The position numbers were made by a program, and so were the translations under genes. Under the pieces are notes generated by a model. It had not been told where the DNA came from and made no database searches. It was given only the letters and a program-made list of their open reading frames with translations. Shown here piece after piece: positions 54,120 to 63,247 of a stretch of 64,000 bases of DNA. Origin of the DNA: Treponema sp. GTDB lineage: Bacteria > Spirochaetota > Spirochaetia > Treponematales > Breznakiellaceae. The stretch spans positions 62,001-126,000 of the forward strand of contig WRMC01000002.1 of NCBI GenBank assembly GCA_009777335.1. The letters run 5' to 3'. Position 1 is the stretch's first letter; each line of letters opens with the position of its first letter.

Positions 54120-54902
54120 TTACCACTTAATACCAAGGCCAATAGAGGGCTTCACGAGCCAGTTCATCTCTACGCCCCTGCCGGTGATCTTGGAATATTC
54201 CGGGACGCTGTCATTATCCAGGTCGTTAAAGCCTTCCAGGGTGATGATCCGGTAGAGATCCAATGCTACCATGGTGCGGCTGAAGAGGTAGATGGTCCTG
54301 TCAAAGTGGAACTGGACACCCAGGCTGACCGCGGGGCCAAACTGTAGATCCTTCCTCTTGAGCCATTCGCCGGCTGATGCCGGTGGGGTTCCGCTGGTAA
54401 CACCAAGGATGGGGGCCCAGACTTCATCGCTGAAGTAGTAGAGGTGGCCGCCGATTCCCAGGGGTACTTTTAGGAGGTCATTATTAAAGATATTAATAAT
54501 GGGCCCTAAAAAGGCGTTAAAGCCGAACATGGAGACATAGTCAGAGGTGGGGGTGGCAAAACCCTGGAGTCTGGTCCCATAAAAGATGTCCGCATCGACG
54601 GTTACACCAAAGGTTCGGTTAAAGTTGGTAACGAAGGCTACCCCAAAGGAGGTCGAAGCGGTGACGGTCTTGTCAGGCCTGCGGTTGTTAAGGCCGTTGT
54701 CGGTGGGGTTATTCCACCAGTAGAGTTCGCCGTCATCGAAGCCATTGGACCAGTGGATGGGGAAGCCCATGCTGAATTCCATGTTGAACCGTTCGAAGCG
54801 GGGTTCAGCGGCAGCACCAGCAGCCGGTTGTTCATCCTGAGCAAAGCCAAGGCCCGTAATCAGGATAAGTGCGCAGAACACTAATAATAGTTTTCTCATC
54901 AT
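54120..54902 (-). CDS. Secreted outer-membrane barrel-like protein
   Basis: 260 aa. The signal peptide is MMRKLLLVFCALILITGLGFAQ, cut near FAQ-DE. The mature protein has alternating strands (FNMEFSMGFPIHW, ASTSFGVAFVTNF, GPAVSLGVQFHF) and ends in GLGIKW, suggesting an 8- to 10-strand outer-membrane barrel. It is not one of the known Msp or Tromp proteins as far as I can tell. AAGGAGAAA precedes the ATG. Clear terminator at 54068-54102, so it is a monocistronic, probably abundant protein. Confidence 0.72.
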   Translation of the reverse strand: MMRKLLLVFCALILITGLGFAQDEQPAAGAAAEPRFERFNMEFSMGFPIHWSNGFDDGELYWWNNPTDNGLNNRRPDKTVTASTSFGVAFVTNFNRTFGVTVDADIFYGTRLQGFATPTSDYVSMFGFNAFLGPIINIFNNDLLKVPLGIGGHLYYFSDEVWAPILGVTSGTPPASAGEWLKRKDLQFGPAVSLGVQFHFDRTIYLFSRTMVALDLYRIITLEGFNDLDNDSVPEYSKITGRGVEMNWLVKPSIGLGIKW

Positions 54903-54970
54903 TTTCTCCTTGTTGTGACAAAATATAAATTATCTACCGTTTAAAATGATACAACCTTATCCAGAGGATG

Positions 54971-55804
54971 TCAATAATAGTTAATCCTATAATCTCCCAG
55001 GATGCTAAAGCCTATCTTCTCGTAGACCATCCGGGCCGGGGTATTCCGCTTTTTAACAAAGAGGCTGATACTCCTTCCGGTGGTCATGAGGGTCTGCAGA
55101 AAGACCGCACACATCCTGGTGGCTATGCCCCGGCTCCTGAGGTCGGGCCGGACATAGACCCCTCCTATCTGGAAGTAGTTCTGGGACTGGGCATTGGTGT
55201 TTATTTTGCCCACCAAGCGGCCCTCCAGTTCTGCCACCAGGATACGCTGGCCCGACAGGATGCGGCTCAGGTTATGCTGGCTGGAAGCGGGGCTATGGAC
55301 CGCTCCCTGGGGCAGGACCTCTTCGATCTCGTAGGCCGAATGGAGTTCGTAGAGGGCCCTTTCATCCTCCCTGACGGGGGATCGGATAATCAGCTCCGGC
55401 GGACCTGCCTCCAGGGCCCTCTGGCTGGGCGAGGCTTCCAGGTTCATCAGATCGTAGTTGATCCGTTCCGCCGCATAGTAGCCCTGGGCCTCCATGAGGG
55501 TCTCCAAGACCTCCGCATCCTCCTTAAGGGCCTGGATGGCGTGGATAGGCACCTTTCCCAAAAACCGGTTAAGAAAGCGGGGGGAGGGAATATCGGAGCT
55601 TTTATTGAAGACCGGGAAGAGGGATTGGCCCGTATGGAGCAAAAGGGCCCTGATTCCCCCCTCCGGGTTGTTCAGGAACCAGGTGTGGCCCTGCTTTTCG
55701 TGGCGGAGGAACCGGGCATAGGCGGTGACGCAGAACCGCTCCCGGGCCCTCAGAAAGGCCTCCCCCTCTTTTCGGAGCTCCTCCGGCAGTTTCCGCCACT
55801 TCAT
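54971..55804 (-). CDS. GNAT-family acetyltransferase, two-domain
   Basis: 277 aa. The C-terminal half holds the acetyl-CoA loop VRPDLRSRGIATRM (about residues 215-228), and the last residues (VYEKIGFSILGDYRINYY) fit GNAT strands 6-7. The N-terminal 130 residues form a second, diverged GNAT-like or substrate domain. It lies 1 nt after the GH3 stop, so it is co-transcribed with trxB and GH3. Substrate unknown. Confidence 0.8.
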   Translation of the reverse strand: MKWRKLPEELRKEGEAFLRARERFCVTAYARFLRHEKQGHTWFLNNPEGGIRALLLHTGQSLFPVFNKSSDIPSPRFLNRFLGKVPIHAIQALKEDAEVLETLMEAQGYYAAERINYDLMNLEASPSQRALEAGPPELIIRSPVREDERALYELHSAYEIEEVLPQGAVHSPASSQHNLSRILSGQRILVAELEGRLVGKINTNAQSQNYFQIGGVYVRPDLRSRGIATRMCAVFLQTLMTTGRSISLFVKKRNTPARMVYEKIGFSILGDYRINYY

Positions 55805-55805
55805 C

Positions 55806-57542
55806 CTAGAGCCCCTGGACGCTAAAGGGGAGCCTCCCCTGGGACTCTATCCGCCCCAGGAGCACCGAAAACCCGGCGATGAAGGATTCCGGGGCGTAGC
55901 TGTAGACCGCCAGGGCCCCGTCCACCCAGTCCAGGTCCTCCAGAAAAACGGGACTTAAGACCGAGAAGACGATGACCTTTTTCCCCAGGGGCCGAAGCCC
56001 TTCGAGGATCCGCAGGCCCCCGGGGCCCGAGACCGAGACGATGATGGTGTCGGCGTTCCGGGCCTGGTTTAAAAGGGCCGCCGATGGGCCAGAGGCAGTG
56101 GTCCCGTACCAGTAGGATGCGGCCCCGGGAAAGGCCCTCCTTCCGTAGTTGATAAAGTCAGTGAAGTTTCCCACCAGGAGGATCCGCCCCGCCTCTTCGC
56201 CCTGCAGGGGAATAAGGCCCCCTTCGTTATGGGTGACCGTGACGCTCCGGGCGGCGAGGCTTAAAAAGAAGGCCGAGCCCTGGGGGTCCAGCAAGCCCTG
56301 GTCCACCCGGGCCAGGTCGGGGATCAGGGGTACCCCATCCCCCTGAAGCTGTTCCAGTTTGAGGGTCAGGATTCGGCGGCAGGCATCCCGGACCCGCTCC
56401 CTAAAATCCTCCTCGCTCTGCATGGAGGCCAGAAGGAAGGTCCAGATGGCATCGTTTAAATGGGGGGTCTGGGAGAACATGATGATATCGTTCCCCGCCT
56501 CTATGGCCTGCTTGGCCGCCCGGGAAAGACTGCCCGTATAGACCGTGGCCCCTATCATCATGAGGTCGTCGGTAATAATGAGCCCCTCGTAACCCATCTG
56601 GCCCCTCAGGAGCTCCGTCAAGAACCAGCGGGAGAGGGAGGCGGGGGTCCGGCCCCCGGGGGTATTGGGAAAGGCCAAATGGCCCGACATGATCACCGGG
56701 ACCCCCTCGGCCACCAGGTGCCTGTAGGGAACCAGCTCCCGCTCCCACAACAGATCCAGATCCGCATCGATGATGGGCAGGACCCCATGGGAGTCCAGGG
56801 CGGTGGCTCCGTGGCCCGGAAAGTGCTTGGCCGTGGGAATCATCCCCGTCTCTTGCTGCCCCCGCATAAAGGCGGCCCCCAGGATTCCCGCCTGAAGGGG
56901 ATCATCCCCAAAGGAGCGGGGGCCTATCAAAACCGAGTTCCGGTCGGTGAAGAGATCCACCGTGGGGGCAAAGTTCATGTTCACCCCCAAAAGGGCGATT
57001 TCCTGGGCGATGTAGTACCCGGCCCAGTAGGCATCGGCGGGCCGCCCCGAAGCCCCTATGGCCATGTTCCCCGGGGTCTCGCTGGTGGCCCCCTTCACGT
57101 GCCGCACCAGTCCCCCCTCCTGATCGGTGGCCACTAAAAGGGGAATCCCATGCCCCGAGTCCAGGGCCGCCCGCTGCAGTTCCCCCACCGTTTCGGCCAG
57201 CCGCCGGGTATCGTCGGTATTCCAGCCGAAGATCTTCACCCCCCCTATGCCCCGCTCTTTTATCCAGTCCATGATGAGGGGGGAAGGTTCGGCTCCCACC
57301 CAGCCCAGCATAAAGGTCTGGGCCAGGGCCTCTTCGTCGCTCATTTGATTGGTCAGGTAGACAGCCAGGTCCCGGGCAGAGGGGGCTTCCGGGGCATACG
57401 AGAGGGCAGGGTAGGGGGGAGCCCAGGAGATGTTCGGCCCCTCATCTTCCTCCCGGGAAGAGAAGGCCAGGACGCTCACAAAGACAGCAAAGATTGAGAG
57501 AAGGAGGATGAGTAAACTTCGCCGGGTCCCTGGAACTCTCAT
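55806..57542 (-). CDS. Beta-N-acetylhexosaminidase-like, GH3 (NagZ-type), membrane-anchored or secreted
   Basis: 578 aa. A signal or anchor helix is at residues 9-28 (LLILLLSIFAVFVSVLAFS). The GH3 catalytic loop is KHFPGHGATALDSH (His general acid/base, Asp), and the nucleophile Asp is in LIITDDLMM. A C-terminal alpha/beta domain (GRILLVGNFTDFI) of about 150 residues is extra to short NagZ enzymes. It probably trims GlcNAc from muropeptides or chitin-type sugars. It begins 5 nt after trxB ends. Confidence 0.9.
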   Translation of the reverse strand: MRVPGTRRSLLILLLSIFAVFVSVLAFSSREEDEGPNISWAPPYPALSYAPEAPSARDLAVYLTNQMSDEEALAQTFMLGWVGAEPSPLIMDWIKERGIGGVKIFGWNTDDTRRLAETVGELQRAALDSGHGIPLLVATDQEGGLVRHVKGATSETPGNMAIGASGRPADAYWAGYYIAQEIALLGVNMNFAPTVDLFTDRNSVLIGPRSFGDDPLQAGILGAAFMRGQQETGMIPTAKHFPGHGATALDSHGVLPIIDADLDLLWERELVPYRHLVAEGVPVIMSGHLAFPNTPGGRTPASLSRWFLTELLRGQMGYEGLIITDDLMMIGATVYTGSLSRAAKQAIEAGNDIIMFSQTPHLNDAIWTFLLASMQSEEDFRERVRDACRRILTLKLEQLQGDGVPLIPDLARVDQGLLDPQGSAFFLSLAARSVTVTHNEGGLIPLQGEEAGRILLVGNFTDFINYGRRAFPGAASYWYGTTASGPSAALLNQARNADTIIVSVSGPGGLRILEGLRPLGKKVIVFSVLSPVFLEDLDWVDGALAVYSYAPESFIAGFSVLLGRIESQGRLPFSVQGL

Positions 57543-57547
57543 GGCCC

Positions 57548-58513
57548 CTAGTAGGCCTCCCCTCTTAGTTCGTCTATATAGGCCGCAGCCCAGTGGGCCG
57601 CCACAGCTCCATCGGCGGCGGCGGTTACTACCTGCCGGAAGGGGGTGGTCCGCACATCCCCCACCGCATAGAGCCCCGGAATGGAGCTGGCCATCTTCTC
57701 GTCGGTGATGATATAACCCCCCTCGTCCAGCTCTGCCTTAAGGGGGCCCTCCCCGTTGACCAGACTGCTCTGGGGGATGGTCCCGGTAAAGATGAACACC
57801 CCATCCGCATCTTCGGCGTCCAGGGGGGGCCCCTCTTCCTCCCCTTTATTGTTGGTAGCCCTCAGGATCACCGACTGGAGCTTTCCCCCCTGGCCCAGGA
57901 TCTCCTTCATGGTCAGGTTAAACCGGACCTGGATGTGGGGGTTCTTTAAGACCTGATCGGCCAGGGACTTCTGGGCCCTAAAGCGGTCCCGCCGGTGGAT
58001 GTGGACTATTTTATCGCTGAGCCTTGAAAGAAAGAGGGCCTCCACACAGGCCGAGTCGCCGCCCCCCACCACGAAGATTTTCTTGTTCTTAAAAAAGGGG
58101 CCGTCGCAGGTTGCGCAATACGAAACCCCCCGGCCGTAGAATTCTTCTTCCCCCGGGATCCCCAGCTTCCGGTGCTTGGCCCCGGTGGCCATGATGATCG
58201 CCGGGGCCTGCCTGGTCTCCCCGTTCCCCAGGGTGACCGTAAAGGCATCCCCCTCTTTGGATAGACCCAGGGCCGCTTCGGAAAGGAACCTGGCGCCGAA
58301 ATCCACCGCCTGCCTATGCAGGTCGTCGGCGAACTGGAAGCCCGTTTTTCCCGGAGCTATGCCGGGGTAGTTCTCCAGGGCGTCGATCAGCAGGGCCTGG
58401 CCGCCGTGGGCAAGCTGTTCCAAGACCAGGACCGAAAGGTTCGATCGGGCACCGTACTGGGCCGCCGTAAGACCCCCCGGGCCGGCCCCTATGATGATAA
58501 GATCCGCGTCCAT
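57548..58513 (-). CDS. trxB: Thioredoxin reductase
   Basis: 321 aa. FAD- and NADPH-dependent enzyme reducing thioredoxin. The redox pair is CATC (SYCATCDGPFF); FAD loop LIIIGAGPGGLTAAQYG; NADPH loop VVGGGDSACVEAL. I start at ATG 58513 (MDADLIIIGAG), 23 nt after a TATAAT box; an in-frame TTG 6 nt earlier is weaker. GGAG lies 8 nt before this ATG. The gene leads an operon with GH3 and GNAT. Confidence 0.94.
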   Translation of the reverse strand: MDADLIIIGAGPGGLTAAQYGARSNLSVLVLEQLAHGGQALLIDALENYPGIAPGKTGFQFADDLHRQAVDFGARFLSEAALGLSKEGDAFTVTLGNGETRQAPAIIMATGAKHRKLGIPGEEEFYGRGVSYCATCDGPFFKNKKIFVVGGGDSACVEALFLSRLSDKIVHIHRRDRFRAQKSLADQVLKNPHIQVRFNLTMKEILGQGGKLQSVILRATNNKGEEEGPPLDAEDADGVFIFTGTIPQSSLVNGEGPLKAELDEGGYIITDEKMASSIPGLYAVGDVRTTPFRQVVTAAADGAVAAHWAAAYIDELRGEAY

Positions 58514-58536
58514 AAGCAAAGCTCCGTAATGAACCG

Positions 58537-58542
58537 ATTATA
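58537..58542 (-). promoter_or_regulatory. -10 box of trxB
   Basis: Consensus TATAAT on the minus strand, with a weak -35 (TAGCAA) 17 bp upstream. The leader would be about 16 nt. Confidence 0.5.
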
Positions 58543-58602
58543 GGGTGAATTTTCGAAATTTGCTAGGTCTATGGGTCTCCTGCCCCTGATCACCCCGCCG
58601 GT

Positions 58603-60999
58603 TTAAGGGTCGATTAACTCGTAGTTTATATCTGCAACCCTGGTGCAGGCCTTAAAATCCCCCTCGCTCTCTTTAAACCAGGCAAGAAAGGCCTCCTTCG
58701 TTTTGATCCGGCCCAGGGGCAGCTCGGCGCTGATGGACAGGCTATGCTCGGTTTTATAGCGCCGGACCTCGGCGATGGCCCCCTGCAGGGCCTCCCCAAA
58801 CTCGAGGATCTCCCTATCCAGGCCCCCCTGGGGAATATCCCATTGGGTCAGGTGGATCGAGGGGGCCCCCACATGGGCCTTAAAGCCCCGCTGGTAAATG
58901 TACTCAGCCTGGTGGGGTATATAGATGGCATAGATCTGTAATATAGAAAGAAGACAATGGTAGATGGCATACTGCCCCGACCGGCGCCCCTCTTCCCCAT
59001 GGAGTTCCGGTTTGTAGAGCCGGTCCTTCACGATTTCGATGTAGTAGTCGCAGAGGTCCCGCCAGAAAAGCTCGTCCGCCGTCTTTCGGGCCAGCCCCAC
59101 CTCGTACTCATCCAGGTGCCGCACCGCTTCCAGGAGGCACTCCCGGGTCCGCTCCATGATCCAGCGGTCCGCCGGCATCAGAGCAGGGGGTACATAGGAG
59201 GGATCGAAGTCTTGAAGGTGCCCCAGGACGAAGCGGGCCGAGTTCCACAGCTTGGTCATAAAGCGCTTCGAACCCTCCTCTATGGCCTTAAGGTCAAAGT
59301 ACATGTCGGTCCCCAGCCGGGCATTGGCCGCCCAGTATCGAATCGCATCGGCCGAGTACTCCCCGATCAGATCCTGGGGGCTTAGGTCCGAGTTGGACTT
59401 GGACTTGCTGATCTTCTCGCCCGGCTTGGCCAGGACAAAGCCGCAGATCATGATGTCCTTCCAGGGAATATCCCCCCGGTGATAGAGATCCATCACCATG
59501 GTATAGAAGGCCCAGGTGCGGATGATCTCGTGGGCCTGGGTCCGCATCCCCATGGGGAGGAATGAATCCCCCTCTCCCTTAAGGCCCTTCAGGGTATCCA
59601 GGTTGATGAGGGGGGTGATGGAAGAAGTGGCCCAGGTGTCCAGGACCGCCCGGTCCCCCTCAAAGTCCCGGGCGCCGCATTCGCAGTCCCCGCTGGGGCT
59701 GTTTTCCATGGGGTTCACCGGAAGCTCCTCCGGGGCGGCATAGCGGGCCTTCCCGCAAGAGCGGCAATACCAGACCGGGATGGGCACCCCAAAGAAACGC
59801 TGCCGGGAGATACACCAGTCCCATTTAAGGCCCTCCACCCAGTTCACAAAGCGGGCCTTCATGTATTCGGGGTGCCACTTGATCCTGTCTCCGGCCTTTA
59901 AGAGATCTTCCTTCTTGTTGAGCACCCGGATATACCACTGGGGAGAGGGAATTATCTCCACCTCGGTGCCGCACCTTTCGTGGACCCCCACCACATGGCT
60001 TAGCTCCTCCGAGCGGTTCAGGAGCCCCTCCCTTTCCAGCAGAGCCACCACCTCCTTTCGGGCCGCCTTAACACTCAGCCCCCCGATAAGGGGCAGCTCT
60101 TCTGCCATGGTGCCCCCGCTGAGGATCACCTTCTTGTAGGGAAGCTGGTGGAGTTCCCCCCATTCCACGTCGGTCAGGTCTCCGTAGGTGGCACACATGA
60201 CCGCCCCGGTTCCCTTGGCCATGTCGACCTTTTCGTCTGCCAGGAGGGGCACTTCAAAATTGAAGAGGGGCACCTTCACCATGCTGCCCAGGAGCTCCCG
60301 GTAGCGCCCGTCTTCGGGATGGACAAAGACACAGACCACCGCCGGAAGCAGCTCGGGCCTGGTGGTGGCAATTTCCAGGGGCCGCCCCTGGATGCTAAAG
60401 GGGATGTAATGAAAGAAGGTCTCGGTTTCTTTTGAATCCAGCTCCGCCTGGGCTATGGAGGTGCCGCACTCGGTGCACCAGAGGACCGGCGATTCCTTTA
60501 GGTAGGCATGCCCCCCCTGGGCCAGACGGATGAACGAAGCCTGGGAGAGCTTTTGGGTATTGGGGCTAATCGTAGAGTAAAGGAGCTTCCAGTCGCAGGA
60601 GAAACCCATGGACTTCCAGAGGGCCATGAACTCTTCTTCGTAGCGCCCGGTGATGCTGATGCAGTGCTCCCAGAACTCCTTTCGGGAAAGGTCCCCCGCC
60701 CGGATCCCCAGCTCCTTTTCCACCAGCCGCTCCGAGGGAAGGCCGTTGTCATCGAAGCCGAAGGGATAGAATACATTGTAGCCCCGCATGCGGCGGTACC
60801 GGGCGATCATCTCCGCCTGGGTGTAGCTAAAAATATGCCCCATGTGGAGACTGCCGCTTACCGTAGGAGGCGGGGTGTCTATGGAGTAGAGGGGCCGGGG
60901 GTCCAAAGGGTCAAAGGAATAGATCCCCTCGGCGGCCCAGAACTCCTGCATCTTTCTTTCTATTGATTGACCATCGTAACGCTTTTCCAGTTCTTCCAT
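58603..60999 (-). CDS. valS: Valyl-tRNA synthetase, short archaeal/rickettsial-type form
   Basis: 798 aa. Class I enzyme charging tRNA-Val. The HIGH-type motif is HMGH (residues 52-55, in TPPPTVSGSLHMGHIFSYT), and the KMSKS-type loop is KISKSKSN. Zinc-like cysteine sets are CTECG and CRSCG with CECG. Length and start resemble the archaeal/alpha-proteobacterial ValS rather than the 880-950 aa bacterial form with a C-terminal coiled coil. A TATGCT box lies 10 nt before the ATG, and there is no ribosome site. Confidence 0.88.
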   Translation of the reverse strand: MEELEKRYDGQSIERKMQEFWAAEGIYSFDPLDPRPLYSIDTPPPTVSGSLHMGHIFSYTQAEMIARYRRMRGYNVFYPFGFDDNGLPSERLVEKELGIRAGDLSRKEFWEHCISITGRYEEEFMALWKSMGFSCDWKLLYSTISPNTQKLSQASFIRLAQGGHAYLKESPVLWCTECGTSIAQAELDSKETETFFHYIPFSIQGRPLEIATTRPELLPAVVCVFVHPEDGRYRELLGSMVKVPLFNFEVPLLADEKVDMAKGTGAVMCATYGDLTDVEWGELHQLPYKKVILSGGTMAEELPLIGGLSVKAARKEVVALLEREGLLNRSEELSHVVGVHERCGTEVEIIPSPQWYIRVLNKKEDLLKAGDRIKWHPEYMKARFVNWVEGLKWDWCISRQRFFGVPIPVWYCRSCGKARYAAPEELPVNPMENSPSGDCECGARDFEGDRAVLDTWATSSITPLINLDTLKGLKGEGDSFLPMGMRTQAHEIIRTWAFYTMVMDLYHRGDIPWKDIMICGFVLAKPGEKISKSKSNSDLSPQDLIGEYSADAIRYWAANARLGTDMYFDLKAIEEGSKRFMTKLWNSARFVLGHLQDFDPSYVPPALMPADRWIMERTRECLLEAVRHLDEYEVGLARKTADELFWRDLCDYYIEIVKDRLYKPELHGEEGRRSGQYAIYHCLLSILQIYAIYIPHQAEYIYQRGFKAHVGAPSIHLTQWDIPQGGLDREILEFGEALQGAIAEVRRYKTEHSLSISAELPLGRIKTKEAFLAWFKESEGDFKACTRVADINYELIDP

Positions 61000-61035
61000 G
61001 AGCTAGGGTAGCATAAACTATGCTAGGATGGGTAT

Positions 61036-62160
61036 ATGAATTATCATTTTGATGGCGAAGAAGAGATCCCCTCGCCGGCCCTCGTCTTTTATAGGGATCA
61101 GATTGAGAGGAATACCGATGGGGTCATAGCCCTGGCGGGGAATCCCGAACGCCTCTGGCCCCACGTAAAGACCCACAAGACCAGGGAAATTCTCCTCATG
61201 CAGATGGAGAAGGGCATAAGCCGGTTTAAGTGCGCCACCATAGCCGAAGCCGAACTCTGCGCCCGCACCGGAGCCCCCCATGTGATGATGGCCTATCCAC
61301 TGGTGGGCCCCGCCCTTGGCCGCTTTGCCGCCCTAAGACAGAACTACCCCCAGACCTGCTTCTGGGCCATAGGGGACGACCTGGGCCAGTTGCAGCTCCT
61401 CTCCCAGGCCCTCGCAAAAACCCCCGGGGACCCGCTCCCCCTCTGCATCGATGTCAACATGGGCATGGACCGCACCGGGGTAGCCCTGGATAGCCTGGCA
61501 GAATTTTACACCCAGGCTCGTACCATACCGGGCCTTAGGGTCCGGGGCTTTCATTGTTATGACGGCCACCTGGGCATAGAAAACCAGGATGAAAGACGAA
61601 GGGCCCTCTCTTCCCCCCTGGAAAAACTTCTTTCTATTATAGAAGACCTTAAAAAAGAAGACCTTAAAAACGCTGGGGAGGAAGAACCCCTTCTTATCAT
61701 GGGAGGCAGCCCCAGTTTCCCCCTCCACGCAGAGCACAGGGGGGTATACCTTTCCCCCGGGACCCTCTTTGTGAACGATTATAACTACAGCCGGAAGTTC
61801 AAGGACCTGGACTTTCCCCCCGCCGCTGCCGTCCTAAGCCGGGTAATCTCCCACCCCACCGGGAAAACCTTCACCCTCGATGCAGGCCACAAGGCCCTAG
61901 GGGCCGACTCCCCCCTTCCTACCCGGGGCTTCCTTCCCAGCCTGCCCCAGGCCATCCCCATCCTCCACAGCGAAGAACACTGGGTCTGGCAGCTAGACCA
62001 GGGCCCCCTCCCGCCCCTGGGGACCGTCGTCTACATCATCCCCGGACACATCTGCCCCACCGTGGCCCTCTACCCCCAGGCCCTGGTAGTAAGCGAGGCC
62101 CCCGGCAGGCAGATAGAGTATTGGGACATAGCAGCGAGGAATCGGAGGATAGAGGTGTAG
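61036..62160 (+). CDS. D-threonine aldolase-like (DSD1 family) PLP enzyme
   Basis: 374 aa. The N-terminal alanine racemase-like barrel has the PLP Lys in PHVKTHKTREI. The C-terminal metal-binding domain has PGHICPTVAL (His and Cys ligands), as in D-threonine aldolase and D-serine dehydratase. The reaction is probably cleavage of a D-beta-hydroxy-alpha-amino acid to glycine and an aldehyde. It is divergent from valS, with the two -10 boxes in a shared palindrome at 61009-61025. AGGATGGG precedes the ATG. Confidence 0.85.
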   Translation: MNYHFDGEEEIPSPALVFYRDQIERNTDGVIALAGNPERLWPHVKTHKTREILLMQMEKGISRFKCATIAEAELCARTGAPHVMMAYPLVGPALGRFAALRQNYPQTCFWAIGDDLGQLQLLSQALAKTPGDPLPLCIDVNMGMDRTGVALDSLAEFYTQARTIPGLRVRGFHCYDGHLGIENQDERRRALSSPLEKLLSIIEDLKKEDLKNAGEEEPLLIMGGSPSFPLHAEHRGVYLSPGTLFVNDYNYSRKFKDLDFPPAAAVLSRVISHPTGKTFTLDAGHKALGADSPLPTRGFLPSLPQAIPILHSEEHWVWQLDQGPLPPLGTVVYIIPGHICPTVALYPQALVVSEAPGRQIEYWDIAARNRRIEV

Positions 62161-62860
62161 GGTAAATTTGTAGGTTTGATAATGGCTCCTTAATCCAAGA
62201 CCTCATTATTCCTTCACCGCTGGACAAAAACATGCCCCTAGCGGCTCCAGCGGCTCTGACTACTCAATCCTGTAATCTAATGAACCAAATCTTTCTCTAT
62301 TGATTGAGTAGTCAGACCGAAATCGCCGCCAGGAGCATTTTTTGCTCCAGCTGAGCAAGTAATGCGCGGTTGGACTTAGAAGAGCCTTTAATAATCAATC
62401 TTCCAAGTGTGATGGGGGAAGAGAAATTTTGATAGATACATGACCAGAGTGTCAGTCACTCTGTGCTGGGCTCTATAGAGCTCCAGTGAAGTGATCATCA
62501 TCCTGGGCTATCACCATACGCAGTAATCATCTCTTACCCATAGGTGTAGAGTAAATATGCTTTACCACCAGGTAATTAGGTTTGATCTCGCCACACGAGT
62601 GGGCAAACACTGGGAGGGGTGGGAGTTGCTTGGGGCTAGGAATATCTGGGAATTCTCCGCCGGAGGAGACCTCGGACGAAGCAGAATAGGATATAATGAG
62701 AAAATCTCCGGCATCCAGTATGTGCGAGGGAAGCTGAACGCAATGATAGAATATGAGAAACTGGGTGCCGGGGGCTCCGTAGGCGGGTTCATCTCAATTC
62801 CTAGACCTGAGCGACACCCACCCCTCATGTGGTTAGAAAAAATAAGTGGCGAGATCAAAC
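62161..62860. other. 700-bp stretch without a convincing gene
   Basis: Lower GC than the flanking genes. Reading frames here are short, lack ribosome sites and have no recognisable product. It holds several inverted repeats (62256-62315, and the pair at 62577-62594/62846-62863) and a hairpin AGAGTG/CACTCT around 62450-62470. A short string shared with the end of the D-threonine aldolase gene (AGGTGTAGGGTAAAT-like, at 62154 and 62542) hints at duplication. It may be the wreck of a mobile element. Confidence 0.5.
62256..62315. repeat. 14-bp inverted repeat with 32-nt loop
   Basis: CTGACTACTCAATC (62256-62269) and GATTGAGTAGTCAG (62302-62315), perfect. There is no T-run after it on either strand, so it is not a typical terminator. 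It may be a recombination site or a hairpin RNA. Confidence 0.65.
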
Positions 62861-62863
62861 CTA
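62577..62863. repeat. 18-bp perfect inverted repeats flanking 251 bp
   Basis: TAGGTTTGATCTCGCCAC (62577-62594) and its inverse at 62846-62863. The right arm supplies the TAG stop of the 128-aa gene. A third partial copy (TAGGTTTGAT) lies at 62171-62180. Size and layout resemble a small non-autonomous element, but no target-site duplication is clear. Confidence 0.6.
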
Positions 62864-63247
62864 CCTCCTTACCCTCCTCCTATTCTCCTGCAGCCTTATC
62901 GCATAAGCCTTATAGCTGTCCTGTTCGAGCAGTTTGCAATACCTTCGAGGGATAGGCTTTCCCAGATAAGCAGCCAGACGGTGTATCAGTTTAGGGTAGG
63001 TAATGGCCCCATTCCGTGAAAAAGACGCCGCCACATCATAGTTAAACATCGACGAGCCCCCATTTGACCCGTGGTCTGCTACCCTAATGTGAATGGCTCG
63101 GGGATGTGCCCGGGTGCCGGCAAGTATTTTTATGTAGACCGAGTTTGAATAGTCAGAAATATTTGAGAAGGTATTATAACCCCAATAATGAATAATATTT
63201 ATAAGCTCCGCACCAATGCGTTTTGTGTTAAAAACATAACGATTCAT
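62861..63247 (-). CDS. Orphan protein of unknown function (128 aa)
   Basis: The ATG at 63247 follows a strong GGAGGTT site at 6 nt. The longer reading frame (to 63325) has no ribosome site. The protein is basic at the C-terminus (RLQENRRRVRR) and has a short beta-rich core with NSVYIKILAG and IHIRVADHG, a pattern I associate with small phage or plasmid proteins. No homologue family is recognised. Its last codon and stop lie in the 18-bp inverted repeat, so the repeat may have been added to, or may have truncated, this gene. Confidence 0.6.
   Translation of the reverse strand: MNRYVFNTKRIGAELINIIHYWGYNTFSNISDYSNSVYIKILAGTRAHPRAIHIRVADHGSNGGSSMFNYDVAASFSRNGAITYPKLIHRLAAYLGKPIPRRYCKLLEQDSYKAYAIRLQENRRRVRR

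Noticed and set aside
54968-55825. A 285-codon frame opposite the acetyltransferase gene
   Set aside because: Shadow of the GNAT gene with no coding signal of its own.
62557-62955. A 132-codon plus-strand frame in the accessory region
   Set aside because: No ribosome site, TTG/ATG choice weak, and it crosses the inverted repeat and the 3' end of the better-supported 128-aa gene.
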